From Pseudomonadota bacterium (GTDB taxonomy: Bacteria; Pseudomonadota; Alphaproteobacteria; SP197), in the NCBI GenBank assembly GCA_039028155.1, contig JBCCIS010000018.1, forward strand, positions 22,701-86,700: a stretch of DNA of 64,000 bases. Reading direction: 5' to 3'. Under the pieces are notes generated by a model. It was not told the DNA's origin. It saw only the letters and a program-made list of their open reading frames with translations, and searched no databases. The position numbers and the translations under genes are program-made. Positions 33,239-41,753 of the stretch are shown in pieces (within the stretch, counting starts at the first letter, position 1; each line of letters opens with the position of its first letter).

Positions 33239-34122
33239 ATCCAATAGGTCAACGCCAGTGTCATGACGACGATGGTGAGCAGGGTCGACACCATGATCAG
33301 GCCGGCCACCTCGTGCGCCAGCTCGGGCACGTGCTGGTCGACGAACAGGTAGGTGGCGACCGAGACGGGCATCAGGCACATCAGGATAAAGACGCCGCGC
33401 TCGGTGCCGGTGAAACCGAAAACCTGAAGCAGGCCCAAGGCGATGGCGACACCCATGGCGATGTGGAACAGACTGAGATAGGTGGCACGCCAGAGCGCGC
33501 TGATCTTCAAGGTGGCGAGCGTATAGCCCAGCGTCAGCAGCATGAGCGGGATGGCGAGGCCGCCGAGGATATCGAACGCCGCGTCGATTGGTTTCGGCAA
33601 GGCCGTGTCGGTCGCCATCAAGACAAGCGTGACGAGCACCGCGTAGATGATTGGCGAGGTTACAAGGCTGCGTATCGAGAAGCTGCCCATGGTCACCGCC
33701 ATGCCGACGGTGAAGATGCTGACCACGATGACAACGACAAACGCCATGGCATAGGCCATGCCGGCCTCGCCAAACGCGAGCAGCGCGATGGGCAGGCCGA
33801 CGTTGCCGACATTGGCGTGCATCATCGGCGACAGGAAAGCGCGGGTATTGAGGCCCATGATCTTCAAGAAGACGAAGGCCGCAACACAGAAGCACGCCAG
33901 CACCGCGACGGCCGCCAGCATCATATCGAGGAACGCGCCGATCGGCACATGAGCATCGGAGAGGTGGGAGATGATCAACGTCGGGTAACCGACATTGGCG
34001 ACCACGCCATTGACCATCTTGTTGTCGAACGGAACCTTGAACCGCGCAAGGCCGAAACCGATGGCGGCGCAGATCAGCACCGGCAGGACCACGTTGGTGA
34101 CGTGTAAGAAAAGCTCTGCCAT
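33235..34122 (-). CDS. AEC-family (auxin efflux carrier) transporter
   Basis: 295 residues with about ten membrane helices and little between them. The family's two five-helix halves are visible, with conserved glycine/proline/asparagine marks in LPVLICAAIGFGLARF near the start and MMHANVGNVGLPIALLAFGEAG at residues 100-121. AEC proteins export or import organic acids such as malonate, malate or auxin-like compounds. Substrate not deducible. Monocistronic as far as can be seen; its stop lies inside a dispersed repeat. Confidence 0.88.
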   Translation of the reverse strand: MAELFLHVTNVVLPVLICAAIGFGLARFKVPFDNKMVNGVVANVGYPTLIISHLSDAHVPIGAFLDMMLAAVAVLACFCVAAFVFLKIMGLNTRAFLSPMMHANVGNVGLPIALLAFGEAGMAYAMAFVVVIVVSIFTVGMAVTMGSFSIRSLVTSPIIYAVLVTLVLMATDTALPKPIDAAFDILGGLAIPLMLLTLGYTLATLKISALWRATYLSLFHIAMGVAIALGLLQVFGFTGTERGVFILMCLMPVSVATYLFVDQHVPELAHEVAGLIMVSTLLTIVVMTLALTYWI

Positions 34123-34186
34123 GAACGACGGCGCCCCCGTAGGCGAAGAGTCTACAGGAGGGCGCGCGCGTGATCCATCGCGCGGG

Positions 34187-34204
34187 CAGGATCTGCTCTA
34201 AAGC
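34187..34204 (+). repeat. dispersed repeat, copy b
   Basis: CAGGATCTGCTCTAAAGC, identical to 34896-34913. Its CTA (34198-34200) is the stop codon of the small gene at 34198-34467. Confidence 0.6.
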
Positions 34205-34467
34205 GCGGAGAGGGTCTTCAGGGTGCTTTTCGTGATGACTTTGGTTTCGGCCATCATCAAGGCGAGCAGGTCATCGCCGGCGGGCGCACCCTGAAGGTCT
34301 TCCAAGGTCCGTCGTCTGGCAGTGAAGTCTGCGTAGGTCAGCTTTGGATCGGCCGTCTTCCCGAAGGCTTCGTGAAACACGATCTCGGCAATGTCGCGCG
34401 GCATGGCGAGCACCGTGTCGTCGTCGGGGCCGTCGGCAAAGATGACGTGGTTGTCCAGATCCAGCAT
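34198..34467 (-). CDS. small protein of unknown function (89 residues)
   Basis: From the ATG at 34467 (MLDLDNHVIFADGPDD); the longer upstream frame is basic and looks non-coding. The product is acidic, with a helical C-terminal half (GDDLLALMMAETKVITKSTLKTL). No domain recognised and the ribosome site is weak, so the gene call rests on the amino-acid make-up. It lies in a run of three small minus-strand genes (34198-35110). Confidence 0.5.
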   Translation of the reverse strand: MLDLDNHVIFADGPDDDTVLAMPRDIAEIVFHEAFGKTADPKLTYADFTARRRTLEDLQGAPAGDDLLALMMAETKVITKSTLKTLSAL

Positions 34468-34557
34468 GCCACACCCTGGGGGTCGCGGATGCCGATCGTA
34501 CACTACGTGGCGGCGAGCCCGCAGTGCCTTGTGGCGTGTCGAATGGAGGCATGTCGC

Positions 34558-34590
34558 CGAGCACATTGTCTCATTTTGGCAATGTGCTCG
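34558..34590. terminator. 11-bp hairpin downstream of the 51-residue gene
   Basis: CGAGCACATTG (34558-34568) and CAATGTGCTCG (34580-34590) form a perfect stem with an 11-base loop, 10 bases past the stop of the gene at 34600-34755. On the plus strand GTTTT follows. It is probably a weak terminator, or alternatively a protein site. Confidence 0.5.
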
Positions 34591-34599
34591 GTTTTGCGA

Positions 34600-34755
34600 T
34601 CAGCGCGGCCGCGGAAAGATCTCCTGCTGCGGCTGGCGGATCGTCACGCGCAGGGACAAGCCGTCGATGATCTTCTCCATCGAGACATCGCGCCGCGACA
34701 TCGGCTCCTTGATGTCGAAGATGCGCTTATCGGTGTTGTTCAGCTTGTGCGTCAT
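34600..34755 (-). CDS. 51-residue protein of unknown function
   Basis: ATG at 34755 with GGGGAGA 7 bases upstream, a strong ribosome site. The product starts MTHKLNNTDKRIFDIKEP and ends QEIFPRPR; basic, with a predicted amphipathic helix around MEKIIDGLSLRV. No family recognised. The ribosome site, the in-frame length and the hairpin after the stop support a real gene. Confidence 0.55.
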   Translation of the reverse strand: MTHKLNNTDKRIFDIKEPMSRRDVSMEKIIDGLSLRVTIRQPQQEIFPRPR

Positions 34756-34878
34756 GGCCGGGTCTCCCCAAGTGCGGATGGTTGAACCTCTGCCCTACAC
34801 ATGGGGAGGATGGCGTGGAAGACTGGTCAGCATGACAACATGCGTGATCAGTCGCCGCGATTTGGGAAGTGAATTATG

Positions 34879-34916
34879 GCGGCTTTAGAGCACGACAGGA
34901 TCTGCTCTAAAGCCGC
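34879..34916. repeat. 13-bp perfect hairpin overlapping dispersed repeat copy c (34896-34913)
   Basis: GCGGCTTTAGAGC (34879-34891) and GCTCTAAAGCCGC (34904-34916) with a 12-base loop. The right arm contains the repeat CAGGATCTGCTCTAAAGC, also seen at 34187-34204. It lies 24 bases past the stop of the 56-residue gene and could act as a terminator. Confidence 0.65.
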
Positions 34917-34939
34917 GAGTGGTGATCGATAAGCCGGCG

Positions 34940-35110
34940 TTATTCGTCGGCGAAATAGTACCCGGCCGGCGTGGCGCCGGCCGCGCCGTTGGCTTGTGCA
35001 TTGCTGACGGCAGCCGCCAGCTTTTCCAGTTGCTCGTGGGAAAGGATGCCCCCGAGTTCGTTGTTCTGCGTGGTATGCTTGTCGGACTTGGAGCTCTTTT
35101 TGTCGGCCAT
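34940..35110 (-). CDS. 56-residue protein of unknown function
   Basis: From the ATG at 35110, starting MADKKSSKSDKHTTQNNELG; there is only an AGGCGA-type ribosome site. A helix (SHEQLEKLAAAVSNAQANG) is followed by a Gly/Ala turn and YYFADE at the end. It is hydrophilic throughout, so a small cytoplasmic protein or peptide precursor is possible. No family recognised. Confidence 0.5.
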   Translation of the reverse strand: MADKKSSKSDKHTTQNNELGGILSHEQLEKLAAAVSNAQANGAAGATPAGYYFADE

Positions 35111-35336
35111 TGGTGTCGCCTCAATGCCTATGTTGTCTGCGCCTTGGCAGGTAGGTGGTAATGATCAACGTTAATGCTTGCCCGTGGCGTGGGGTTGGTG
35201 ACCGTGATCACCGGGTGTCGTGCATGTCCTGTGCCAGCCGACACACCTCGGCCGTTCGCGTTGCCGAAGCGCAACACCTTGTCCGCTGTCGTGTGGTGCG
35301 CGACACCGCGGGCCTAGCGTCGATTGGTCAGGGCCG

Positions 35337-35975
35337 GTGACGATTGAGACGTACCTGGCCTATGTGCTGGCCGCCTTTGTTGTGTTGATGATACCGGGCC
35401 CCAGCACGATCCTGGTCTTAAGCTACACGCTGTCGGAGGGTCGCCGCGCGATCCTGGCGATCGTGGGTGGCGTGGTGGCCGGCGACCTGGTCTCTATCAC
35501 CGCATCGCTGGCCGGCATCGAAATCCTGATCGAGGCGTTTCCGCCGCTGTTCGACGTGCTGAAGTGGTTCGGCGTCGTCTATCTGCTCTATCTGGGCTAC
35601 CGCTGCATTCGCCCGGCACACGCCGATCCTTCGATCACGGTCGAGCACGCGGGCATCCCGAAGAGAACGCTGTTCATACGCGGTTTCGTGATTACGGCTA
35701 TCAATCCCGAAGGCCTGGGTTTCTTTATCAACTTCCTGCCGGAGTTCATGGATACGTCGCGTCCCCACGTGCCGCAGATGGTGATCCTGATCGCGACCTA
35801 TGTCGGTCTTGCGGTGATCGGCCGGCTTATCTATGCCTTCGGCGCCCAAGGCGCGCGGGGACTGTTGTCGAGCGACCGGGCGCAGCTGTGGGTGCGCTGG
35901 GGTTCCGGCGCTGTCATGGTCGCGATTGCCGTGTGGTCGATTTTCGCGTTGGGCACTGGCACAAGCGTCACGTGA
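35337..35975 (+). CDS. LysE/RhtB-family amino-acid exporter
   Basis: 212 residues from the GTG at 35337; the frame upstream is not coding-like. Six membrane helices. The family signature GPSTILVLSYTLSEGRRAILAIVGGVVAGD lies at residues 21-50, and the second half has ITAINPEGLGFFINFLPEF. Exporters of this class move amino acids or homoserine lactones outward. Substrate unknown. Converges with the methyltransferase gene with 7 bases between stops. Confidence 0.88.
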   Translation: MTIETYLAYVLAAFVVLMIPGPSTILVLSYTLSEGRRAILAIVGGVVAGDLVSITASLAGIEILIEAFPPLFDVLKWFGVVYLLYLGYRCIRPAHADPSITVEHAGIPKRTLFIRGFVITAINPEGLGFFINFLPEFMDTSRPHVPQMVILIATYVGLAVIGRLIYAFGAQGARGLLSSDRAQLWVRWGSGAVMVAIAVWSIFALGTGTSVT

Positions 35976-35982
35976 TCGGCCG

Positions 35983-36738
35983 TCAGTCCGCGCGACCGGC
36001 ATAGATGAGCGAGCCGCCGAGGACCCCTGCCCGCAGGCGATCCAACAGGCCGCTATACAGACCGAGCACGTGATTGAAACCGTCGGTGCCGACGTGCGCC
36101 ACGATTGCTTCTTTCTTCGCTTCGATCTTGGCGACCAGGGCGATGTACCAGCCGATGTAGGCATCATCGATCGGCGTGCTGTCGTGCAGCCGCCAGCCGG
36201 CTTCATCAAGCAGACCCTCAACCCCTTCGCGCTTGACCGGCTGAGGAAGAAACGGACCGCCGGCATCGATCAAGGGATCGCGCTGGTAGGCGCCGGTGTC
36301 GACATAGTCAAAGATCGCGAGCGTAGCGCCGGGTGCGGCGACGTCGGCCAGGGCGCGCAACCCGGCCGGCTGATCGGGCAGGGCGTAGAGCACGTTGAAC
36401 ATGGTGATGACGTCGAAGCGGCGGTCGAGTTGGCCCGGCGCGGCGACGATGTCTGAGGCCAGGAATGTCGGGCCGGGATGGGTCTGGCGCGCGCCCTCGA
36501 TCGCGCGCGGCTCGATGTCGAATCCGGTGACCCGGCCCCAGCCGTGGTCTTGCAGATAGGCGGCCGTGCCGCCGAGCCCGCAACCGGCGTCGAGCAGATC
36601 GCGGTCGGGATCCCTGGCGATCGGCGCCATGGTCAACTCGATCGCCTCCTCCTCGCCGGCATGGGCGTAGTCGCCGTCGCGCACCAGTGCCAGCACCTGC
36701 TTGCCCTTGAAGGAGTTCATGGCGAAAGGAGCGGTCAT
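35983..36738 (-). CDS. SAM-dependent methyltransferase
   Basis: 251 residues from the ATG at 36738 (GAGGC upstream). Class I Rossmann motifs: motif I LLDAGCGLGGTAAYL (residues 48-62), acidic loop VTGFDIEPRAI, motif II region FDVITMFNVLYALPD, and LAIFDYVDTG. It resembles the UbiE/small-molecule methyltransferases. The C-terminal helical part (IGWYIALVAKIEAKKEAI) is longer than minimal family members. Substrate not known. A dispersed repeat copy lies 40 bases upstream of its start. Confidence 0.87.
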   Translation of the reverse strand: MTAPFAMNSFKGKQVLALVRDGDYAHAGEEEAIELTMAPIARDPDRDLLDAGCGLGGTAAYLQDHGWGRVTGFDIEPRAIEGARQTHPGPTFLASDIVAAPGQLDRRFDVITMFNVLYALPDQPAGLRALADVAAPGATLAIFDYVDTGAYQRDPLIDAGGPFLPQPVKREGVEGLLDEAGWRLHDSTPIDDAYIGWYIALVAKIEAKKEAIVAHVGTDGFNHVLGLYSGLLDRLRAGVLGGSLIYAGRAD

Positions 36739-36779
36739 CGGAGCCTCAATTCGGTTATCTGGACCTTGCGCGCGGCAGC

Positions 36780-36810
36780 CTAGAGCAGATCGCACTCAAT
36801 CTGCACCGCC
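36780..36810 (-). repeat. dispersed repeat, copy d
   Basis: On the minus strand it reads GGCGGTGCAG ... TGCGATCTGCTCTAG, a 26/31 match to 33208-33238. An imperfect inverted partner (TGCGATCCGTTCTA, 36811-36824) follows at once, so the element can fold back on itself. Confidence 0.65.
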
Positions 36811-37109
36811 TGCGATCCGTTCTAGTCACGCCGCCGGCCGCGACCAAGCCCCGCATCCCGGAACCCGCCTTTGGGATCAGCACCGGTAATCCCGGCGGCC
36901 GCCGCACGCGTGTTCGAGGGCCCTGATTCAGGCGGTCCAAACGACGCTGTCACATTCGAGGTACTCATAAAGGGTAGGCAATTTGCATCGCATCACAGAA
37001 ACGTTACCTGTTACATCACATAACATATGGCAGGACCAATGCCCTAGCGTCGCAAATAGCAAGCATTTCTGCCGTTTATCGTCCACCATGCCCGATCGTG
37101 TGTCGAAGT

Positions 37110-37139
37110 GTGACAAACGCCACACTCTCATTCTATACA
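37110..37139 (+). promoter_or_regulatory. candidate promoter of the pilus operon
   Basis: GTGACA (37110-37115), 18 bases, TATACA (37134-37139). The -35 overlaps a small inverted repeat AGTGTG/CACACT (37107-37126), a possible operator. The surrounding 37000-37190 is AT-richer than the window. The rest of the gap 36811-37109 holds no recognisable gene. Confidence 0.5.
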
Positions 37140-37145
37140 ACTTAT

Positions 37146-37382
37146 AGTTTGTAGAGACTAACCCTTTGGAAATACTACATACTCCCAACGGAGGGGGCGG
37201 TCCCTGACAAAACGCGTCGCAGAATAAGGCGCGGAGGAGACCGCAAAACCTCATCGGTGAACAGGGTGGAAGCTGCAAGAAGGGCCACTGATTGGGCGAT
37301 TTAGCCCCGTGCAACGCGATGGATCAACGCGGGGTCGGTCAGTCAGCCTAAAAACAACGGCCTTATGGAGTCATGGCAAATC
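37146..37382 (+). other. long structured 5' leader of the pilus operon
   Basis: If transcription starts near 37146 the leader is about 237 bases. Two stems can be drawn by eye: GCGGTC (37197-37202) with GACCGC (37239-37244), and CCCCGTG (37305-37311) with CGCGGGG (37328-37334), the latter about 50 bases before the first start codon. It matches no riboswitch class that I can recognise. It could be a thermosensor, a protein-binding leader or an sRNA target. Confidence 0.4.
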
Positions 37383-37925
37383 ATGAACCGTCTTACCCAA
37401 AAGTATAGCTCTAAACTCGTCGCCGGCGTCGCCGGTGCTTCCTTCGCGTTGTTGTCGGCGACCGCGTTGGCGACCGGCCCGTCCGGCCAGACCGATTCCG
37501 CTCTGGTCGAGATCGGCATCAACAACCTCTACAACATCGAGGGCATGAACGACATTCTGTTCGGCGTCTGGAATGGTCTGGGCGACGAGAGCCGCCAGGA
37601 TGACGTGTGCGTGTGGACCAACGTGCCCAGTGGTTCTTACAACGTCACGGTGACCTCGAGCACCGGCGGCTACACGCTGGACAGCGGCGCCAACCAACTT
37701 CCGGTCAGCATTTCATGGGCTGGTGCGCCCGGTCAGACCACCGGCACCGTGCTGACCTATGCCACGCCGTCTTCGTTCACGACCACGGCCACTGCGCCTG
37801 ACTGTCCCGGTGCCGACACCGCGACGTTCATCGTCGATATCCTCGCGACTGACCTTGCCGCCCAGCCGGCCAGCGCGACGGCGTACTCGGCGACCATGAC
37901 GGCCACGATTACGACTGGCCCGTAA
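37383..37925 (+). CDS. pilus subunit, spore-coat-U/CU-pilin-like
   Basis: 180 residues; start at ATG 37383 (GGAG 11 bases upstream), with an in-frame ATG at 37365 as alternative. Signal peptide to about residue 30 (SATALATG). The mature domain is beta-rich with one disulfide pair (DVCVWTN ... PDCPGAD). The segment ILFGVWNGLGDESRQDDVCVWTN-type is repeated in the next gene as FNFGVWDGFGSETNADTSVCVWTN-type, showing a shared subunit domain. Place before a usher gene identifies it as the probable major pilin. Confidence 0.7.
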   Translation: MNRLTQKYSSKLVAGVAGASFALLSATALATGPSGQTDSALVEIGINNLYNIEGMNDILFGVWNGLGDESRQDDVCVWTNVPSGSYNVTVTSSTGGYTLDSGANQLPVSISWAGAPGQTTGTVLTYATPSSFTTTATAPDCPGADTATFIVDILATDLAAQPASATAYSATMTATITTGP

Positions 37926-37957
37926 CCAGGTAGGCCCCGGCCGCAGGCCGGAGAAAC

Positions 37958-39034
37958 GTGAGCGCTGTTTCGGACATAGCGGCTTCGTTGCCGCGACGGA
38001 TTTTACCCGAGGCAGCGCTCATCGGCCTGCGGTTGGGCGCCCTTGCGCTTGTCGTGATGGTGGGGATCATGACATCAACCGAAACATTCGCGGCGAACTC
38101 GCAGTGCGCCGGACGGTTTCGTTCGTGCGCCGATCTTGAAGGGTTCACCGGCGACACGTTCACGATAACCTGGAACGGCGGTAACAACCGCAGCGCCGTG
38201 AGACGGCATTGCGCGCTGTCGAACCGGCCTTTCTTTTTCCGCCAGATCGAGGTTGTGGCTGTCGGCCAGGGTGCCGGCGGGGCATTCGAATTGAGCGGAC
38301 CGGGCGGCACGGTTCCCATCATCGTCCAGTACCGCAACCCGACCGGTGGAAGCTGGGTAACGCTGACGCCCAACACGCCGCGAAACTTCCAAAGCTTGAC
38401 CGAAGCGCAGTTCGACATTTGCACCAGTTCTGGCACCAACGCCGGCGGGCAACGCCTGCGCATCCGCATCATTGACGACGATCTGGAGAGTGTGCCCGCC
38501 GGTACCTATACCGGACGCATTCGTCTGACCATCAACGCGCCGTTCGGCGCCGGCACAGACACCGAATCGTCGGGGCTGATTACGGTGGTCAGTCCGCCGC
38601 TGATGAACTTCATCCGCTTGAAGAACAACTTCAACTTCGGCGTCTGGGACGGTTTCGGCAGCGAGACCAATGCCGATACCAGCGTTTGTGTGTGGACGAA
38701 CAACCGCCCGAGTGTCGGCGCGCCAGCGACCTATCAGGTGACGGCGATGACGGCAGAAGGCGCGTTCGAAGTCCTGTCCGGCGGCAGCCCGCCGATCCCA
38801 TACTCGGTCTATTGGGCCGGCAGCGGCGGCGTCAGTTCGATCGGTAGCGCGACACAACTGTTCTATGGCGCGCCGCAACAGTTCACGACGACGAACGATT
38901 CCGAGAACTGCGCCGGCAACTCCAACAACGCAAGCATGCTCGTGCACTTCGATGAAAGCGACCTGGGCGCTGCCCAAGCGGCTGCCGGCACCTACCAAAG
39001 CACCGTGCTGATCGAAGTCGCGATTCCACCGTGA
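37958..39034 (+). CDS. two-domain pilus subunit, candidate tip adhesin
   Basis: 358 residues from the GTG at 37958 (CGGAGAAAC upstream). A transmembrane-like signal (residues 22-45, ending TFAANS) starts the protein. The N-terminal beta domain (50-215) has its own cysteines (CAGRFRSCADL, DICTSSG). The C-terminal domain (220-358) repeats the fold of the single-domain pilin at 37383, including FGVWDGFGSE and SVCVWTN. A two-domain subunit is the usual form of a tip adhesin in chaperone-usher pili. Precedes the usher by 6 bases. Confidence 0.68.
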   Translation: MSAVSDIAASLPRRILPEAALIGLRLGALALVVMVGIMTSTETFAANSQCAGRFRSCADLEGFTGDTFTITWNGGNNRSAVRRHCALSNRPFFFRQIEVVAVGQGAGGAFELSGPGGTVPIIVQYRNPTGGSWVTLTPNTPRNFQSLTEAQFDICTSSGTNAGGQRLRIRIIDDDLESVPAGTYTGRIRLTINAPFGAGTDTESSGLITVVSPPLMNFIRLKNNFNFGVWDGFGSETNADTSVCVWTNNRPSVGAPATYQVTAMTAEGAFEVLSGGSPPIPYSVYWAGSGGVSSIGSATQLFYGAPQQFTTTNDSENCAGNSNNASMLVHFDESDLGAAQAAAGTYQSTVLIEVAIPP

Positions 39035-39040
39035 TCAGCC

Positions 39041-41695
39041 ATGACGGAGCGCGGGGTAACATACAAAGGACGACGCAGCCGCTACCTTAGGGTGGCTGCG
39101 CCCTTGGTTGCGGCGGTAATGCTGGCGGCCGCCGGCTTGGGCGTCGTGCGCAGCGGCCTGGCGGAAGAGATATCGATTGCCGCCGACCTCGACTATATGC
39201 CGTCACTGGAGACGTTTATCGCCCTGATGCCGATCCCCGAACCGATCACACCTGATCAGTCGACAGGTGCGGTACCGGCCGGCTTCGAGAACCTTATCGA
39301 ACCGCAGACCAACGTCATCGACGTCTATTACAACGGTCGGATTTTGACATCCGCTGTGGCGACCTATGCGCCCGGCTCGATTACGTTCGATGATCCCGAC
39401 GCGATCGTGGACTTGATGGAAGATGTCGACAAGCGCGCCGCCGTCACGGCCGCCCTGACCGGACCGTTGAAAACCCACGGCGATCTGGTCTGTCTTCCCG
39501 GCGAGACATTGGAAGACGAAGGCTGCGGCGTGTTGCAGCCCACCGTCGCCGGCGTCGTTTTCGACCGCAACGCATTTCGCGCTGACGTCTTTGTCAACGG
39601 CACCTATCGCGCCGTACAGGGCAGCATCGGCGCGCGATACCTTGAACCAAGCGATGGCGACCCTGCGGTCCTGAGCTATCTGAGCGGCATTATTTCGGGC
39701 GGTGATCAGCAGACAAACGATTATGACATTCTGAACCACACTATTCTGGGATTTGAAGACAACCGTGTCGTCAGCGACCTGCTCTATGACAACCGCGACG
39801 GCTTTTTCCTGGATCAAGGGCAGTTCATCTCGGACCAGGAAGCGTGGCGTCTTCAGGGCGGCCTGTTCCGCACCGCGCCCTTGGAAGCGGTCGCTCAGGA
39901 AAAGATGATCGGCGTAGGCATTGGCACGCAGCTGGATTCCCGGATGGACCTGGACCTGGTCACCGGCACGCCGCTGGTTCTGTTCCTGCCCGTACGCTCC
40001 AAGGTCGACATCTTTGGCAATGGGCGTCTGCTCGCCAGTCAAACCTATGATGCCGGCAATCAGGTGCTGAACACTGCGACGCTGCCACCGGGCTCCTACG
40101 AGGTCACGTTGCGCATTCAGGAGATCGGCGGCGGCACGCGGGAGGAAACGCGGTTCTTCGCCAAGACGCCGGAGCTGCCGCCATCGGACGCGCCGACCTA
40201 TGTGTTTCAGATAGGCCAGTTGATCGATGACGACGTGCAAGGGCGCGACGGTGACTTGATTGGCGATGTCACTTCGACGCATCTGTTCCGCGCCGGAACG
40301 GTGCATCGCGTTGACGATCAGACCGGATGGTTTGCCGACCTGATGGGCAGCACCGATCAGGTCTTGTTGCAAACAGGCGGCGTTTTTCTGGACGAGTCGA
40401 CGCGATTGCAGGGCGGTGTCATCGCGACGACCGAACAGGACTACGGATACTTCCTGCGCTACACTGACCGGTTCGACAATCTGGGCATGAATTTGTCGCT
40501 GCGCCAGATCTTTGCCGGCAAAACCAGAGAGTTCCGCGACCCCGACATCTTCGATCCCTTCATCAACGATTCCCAACAGTTCAACGGCGCTCTCAGCTAT
40601 CGTTTCCCGGACTGGAGCACGACAGTCAGCATGGTCGGCAGCTACAGTGTCGAGGACGATCTGAAGGCCTGGTCGTTCGGCCCGCAATTCACATCGCAAG
40701 TGTTCTACGAAGATGGTCTGGACATCCAGTGGACGGGCAGCGTCACGCAATCCGACCGCGAGTTCCTGGCGTTGACGCAATTACGCTTCTCCTATGTCGT
40801 CGACAACTGGACCTATCAGGCTGCGCTTGGCTACCGCCATTCCGACCCGCGTCCGAACGACACATCGGACAACGGGTCCGGACCCGAGGGCGACGTTCTG
40901 GTTGTGTGGGACGATCAGGATCTGGTCGAGGGCGACCTGTCTCTGCGCGCAGGCGCGGTGAAGAACGTGTTCGAGGACTCGATCTATGCCGGCGGCGACT
41001 ATGCCAACGACATCGGCCGTGTCGGCTTCGACTACGAGACGGCATTCCACAGTGGCGGTTCGTTCACGACCTACGCCGGCAGTTTCGACGTCAATCTAAT
41101 CGGCAACCCCGACGGATTCGCGTTCGGTGGACCGGCATTGACCGAAAGCGGCGTCATGGTTCTGCTTGACGGCAACACCGATCCGGATCGGACGTTCCTG
41201 ATCAATGTCGATGGCGATCCGCAGGACAAGATCCGTTTAGGGGAGAGTGTCTTCTTGCCGCTGCCGCCCTACGCGACCTATGAAATCTCCCTGACCGACG
41301 ATACTGAGGGGTTTGTTCATCTCGATCGCGATAGCCAGCTGCTGACGCTGTTCCCCGGAAACGCTGTTTCCGTCCACTTCAGGGCCGACGAGCTGGTGGC
41401 CATATTCGGCCGCATAGTCAACGAGTTCGGCGACCCGGTCGCCGATGGACGCATCGATGGCGCCATTGGCATTGCGTCGACGGATAGCTCTGGCTTCTTC
41501 CAGACCGAAGTGACGACGGCGCGCCGGCTGGCCGTTACACCGCCCGGCGAGGCGCCGTGCGCGGTGGACTTGCCTGAATTGCCGGGTGAACTCTATGCCG
41601 ATTTGGGTGTGCTGACCTGTGAGCCGATCGATGAGAGCACGTTCGCTGCCATCGTCGAGATCGCCCAGGACATTGAGGGCAACACCGACGACTGA
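39041..41695 (+). CDS. outer-membrane usher, TcfC/CooC-like
   Basis: 884 residues, typical usher length. Signal or anchor segment at residues 18-45, then an N-terminal periplasmic domain, a long beta-barrel region with many aromatic alternating strands (residues 260-680), and C-terminal domains containing a carboxypeptidase-like segment (IFGRIVNEFGDPVADGRI). The segment SKVDIFGNGRLLASQ ... LPPGSYEVTLRIQEIGGGTREE is the E-set-like plug region typical of TcfC/CooC (alpha-type) ushers. It translocates and orders subunits delivered by a chaperone. No chaperone is in this operon; the gene at 48560-49273 is the nearest candidate. Confidence 0.75.
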   Translation: MTERGVTYKGRRSRYLRVAAPLVAAVMLAAAGLGVVRSGLAEEISIAADLDYMPSLETFIALMPIPEPITPDQSTGAVPAGFENLIEPQTNVIDVYYNGRILTSAVATYAPGSITFDDPDAIVDLMEDVDKRAAVTAALTGPLKTHGDLVCLPGETLEDEGCGVLQPTVAGVVFDRNAFRADVFVNGTYRAVQGSIGARYLEPSDGDPAVLSYLSGIISGGDQQTNDYDILNHTILGFEDNRVVSDLLYDNRDGFFLDQGQFISDQEAWRLQGGLFRTAPLEAVAQEKMIGVGIGTQLDSRMDLDLVTGTPLVLFLPVRSKVDIFGNGRLLASQTYDAGNQVLNTATLPPGSYEVTLRIQEIGGGTREETRFFAKTPELPPSDAPTYVFQIGQLIDDDVQGRDGDLIGDVTSTHLFRAGTVHRVDDQTGWFADLMGSTDQVLLQTGGVFLDESTRLQGGVIATTEQDYGYFLRYTDRFDNLGMNLSLRQIFAGKTREFRDPDIFDPFINDSQQFNGALSYRFPDWSTTVSMVGSYSVEDDLKAWSFGPQFTSQVFYEDGLDIQWTGSVTQSDREFLALTQLRFSYVVDNWTYQAALGYRHSDPRPNDTSDNGSGPEGDVLVVWDDQDLVEGDLSLRAGAVKNVFEDSIYAGGDYANDIGRVGFDYETAFHSGGSFTTYAGSFDVNLIGNPDGFAFGGPALTESGVMVLLDGNTDPDRTFLINVDGDPQDKIRLGESVFLPLPPYATYEISLTDDTEGFVHLDRDSQLLTLFPGNAVSVHFRADELVAIFGRIVNEFGDPVADGRIDGAIGIASTDSSGFFQTEVTTARRLAVTPPGEAPCAVDLPELPGELYADLGVLTCEPIDESTFAAIVEIAQDIEGNTDD

Positions 41696-41753
41696 TGTAT
41701 TCCACCGCATAGAGGTGGCGCGATGACCTCAACTACCGCCTAATCGAAGCGCG

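Noticed and set aside
36928..37314. 128-codon minus-strand frame in the pilus promoter region
   Set aside because: Cys/Trp/Leu-mixed composition without a signal or domain, and it covers the promoter and structured leader of the pilus operon.
39203..40780. 525-codon minus-strand frame opposite the usher
   Set aside because: The plus-strand usher has clear family motifs; the mirror frame has no protein-like domains.
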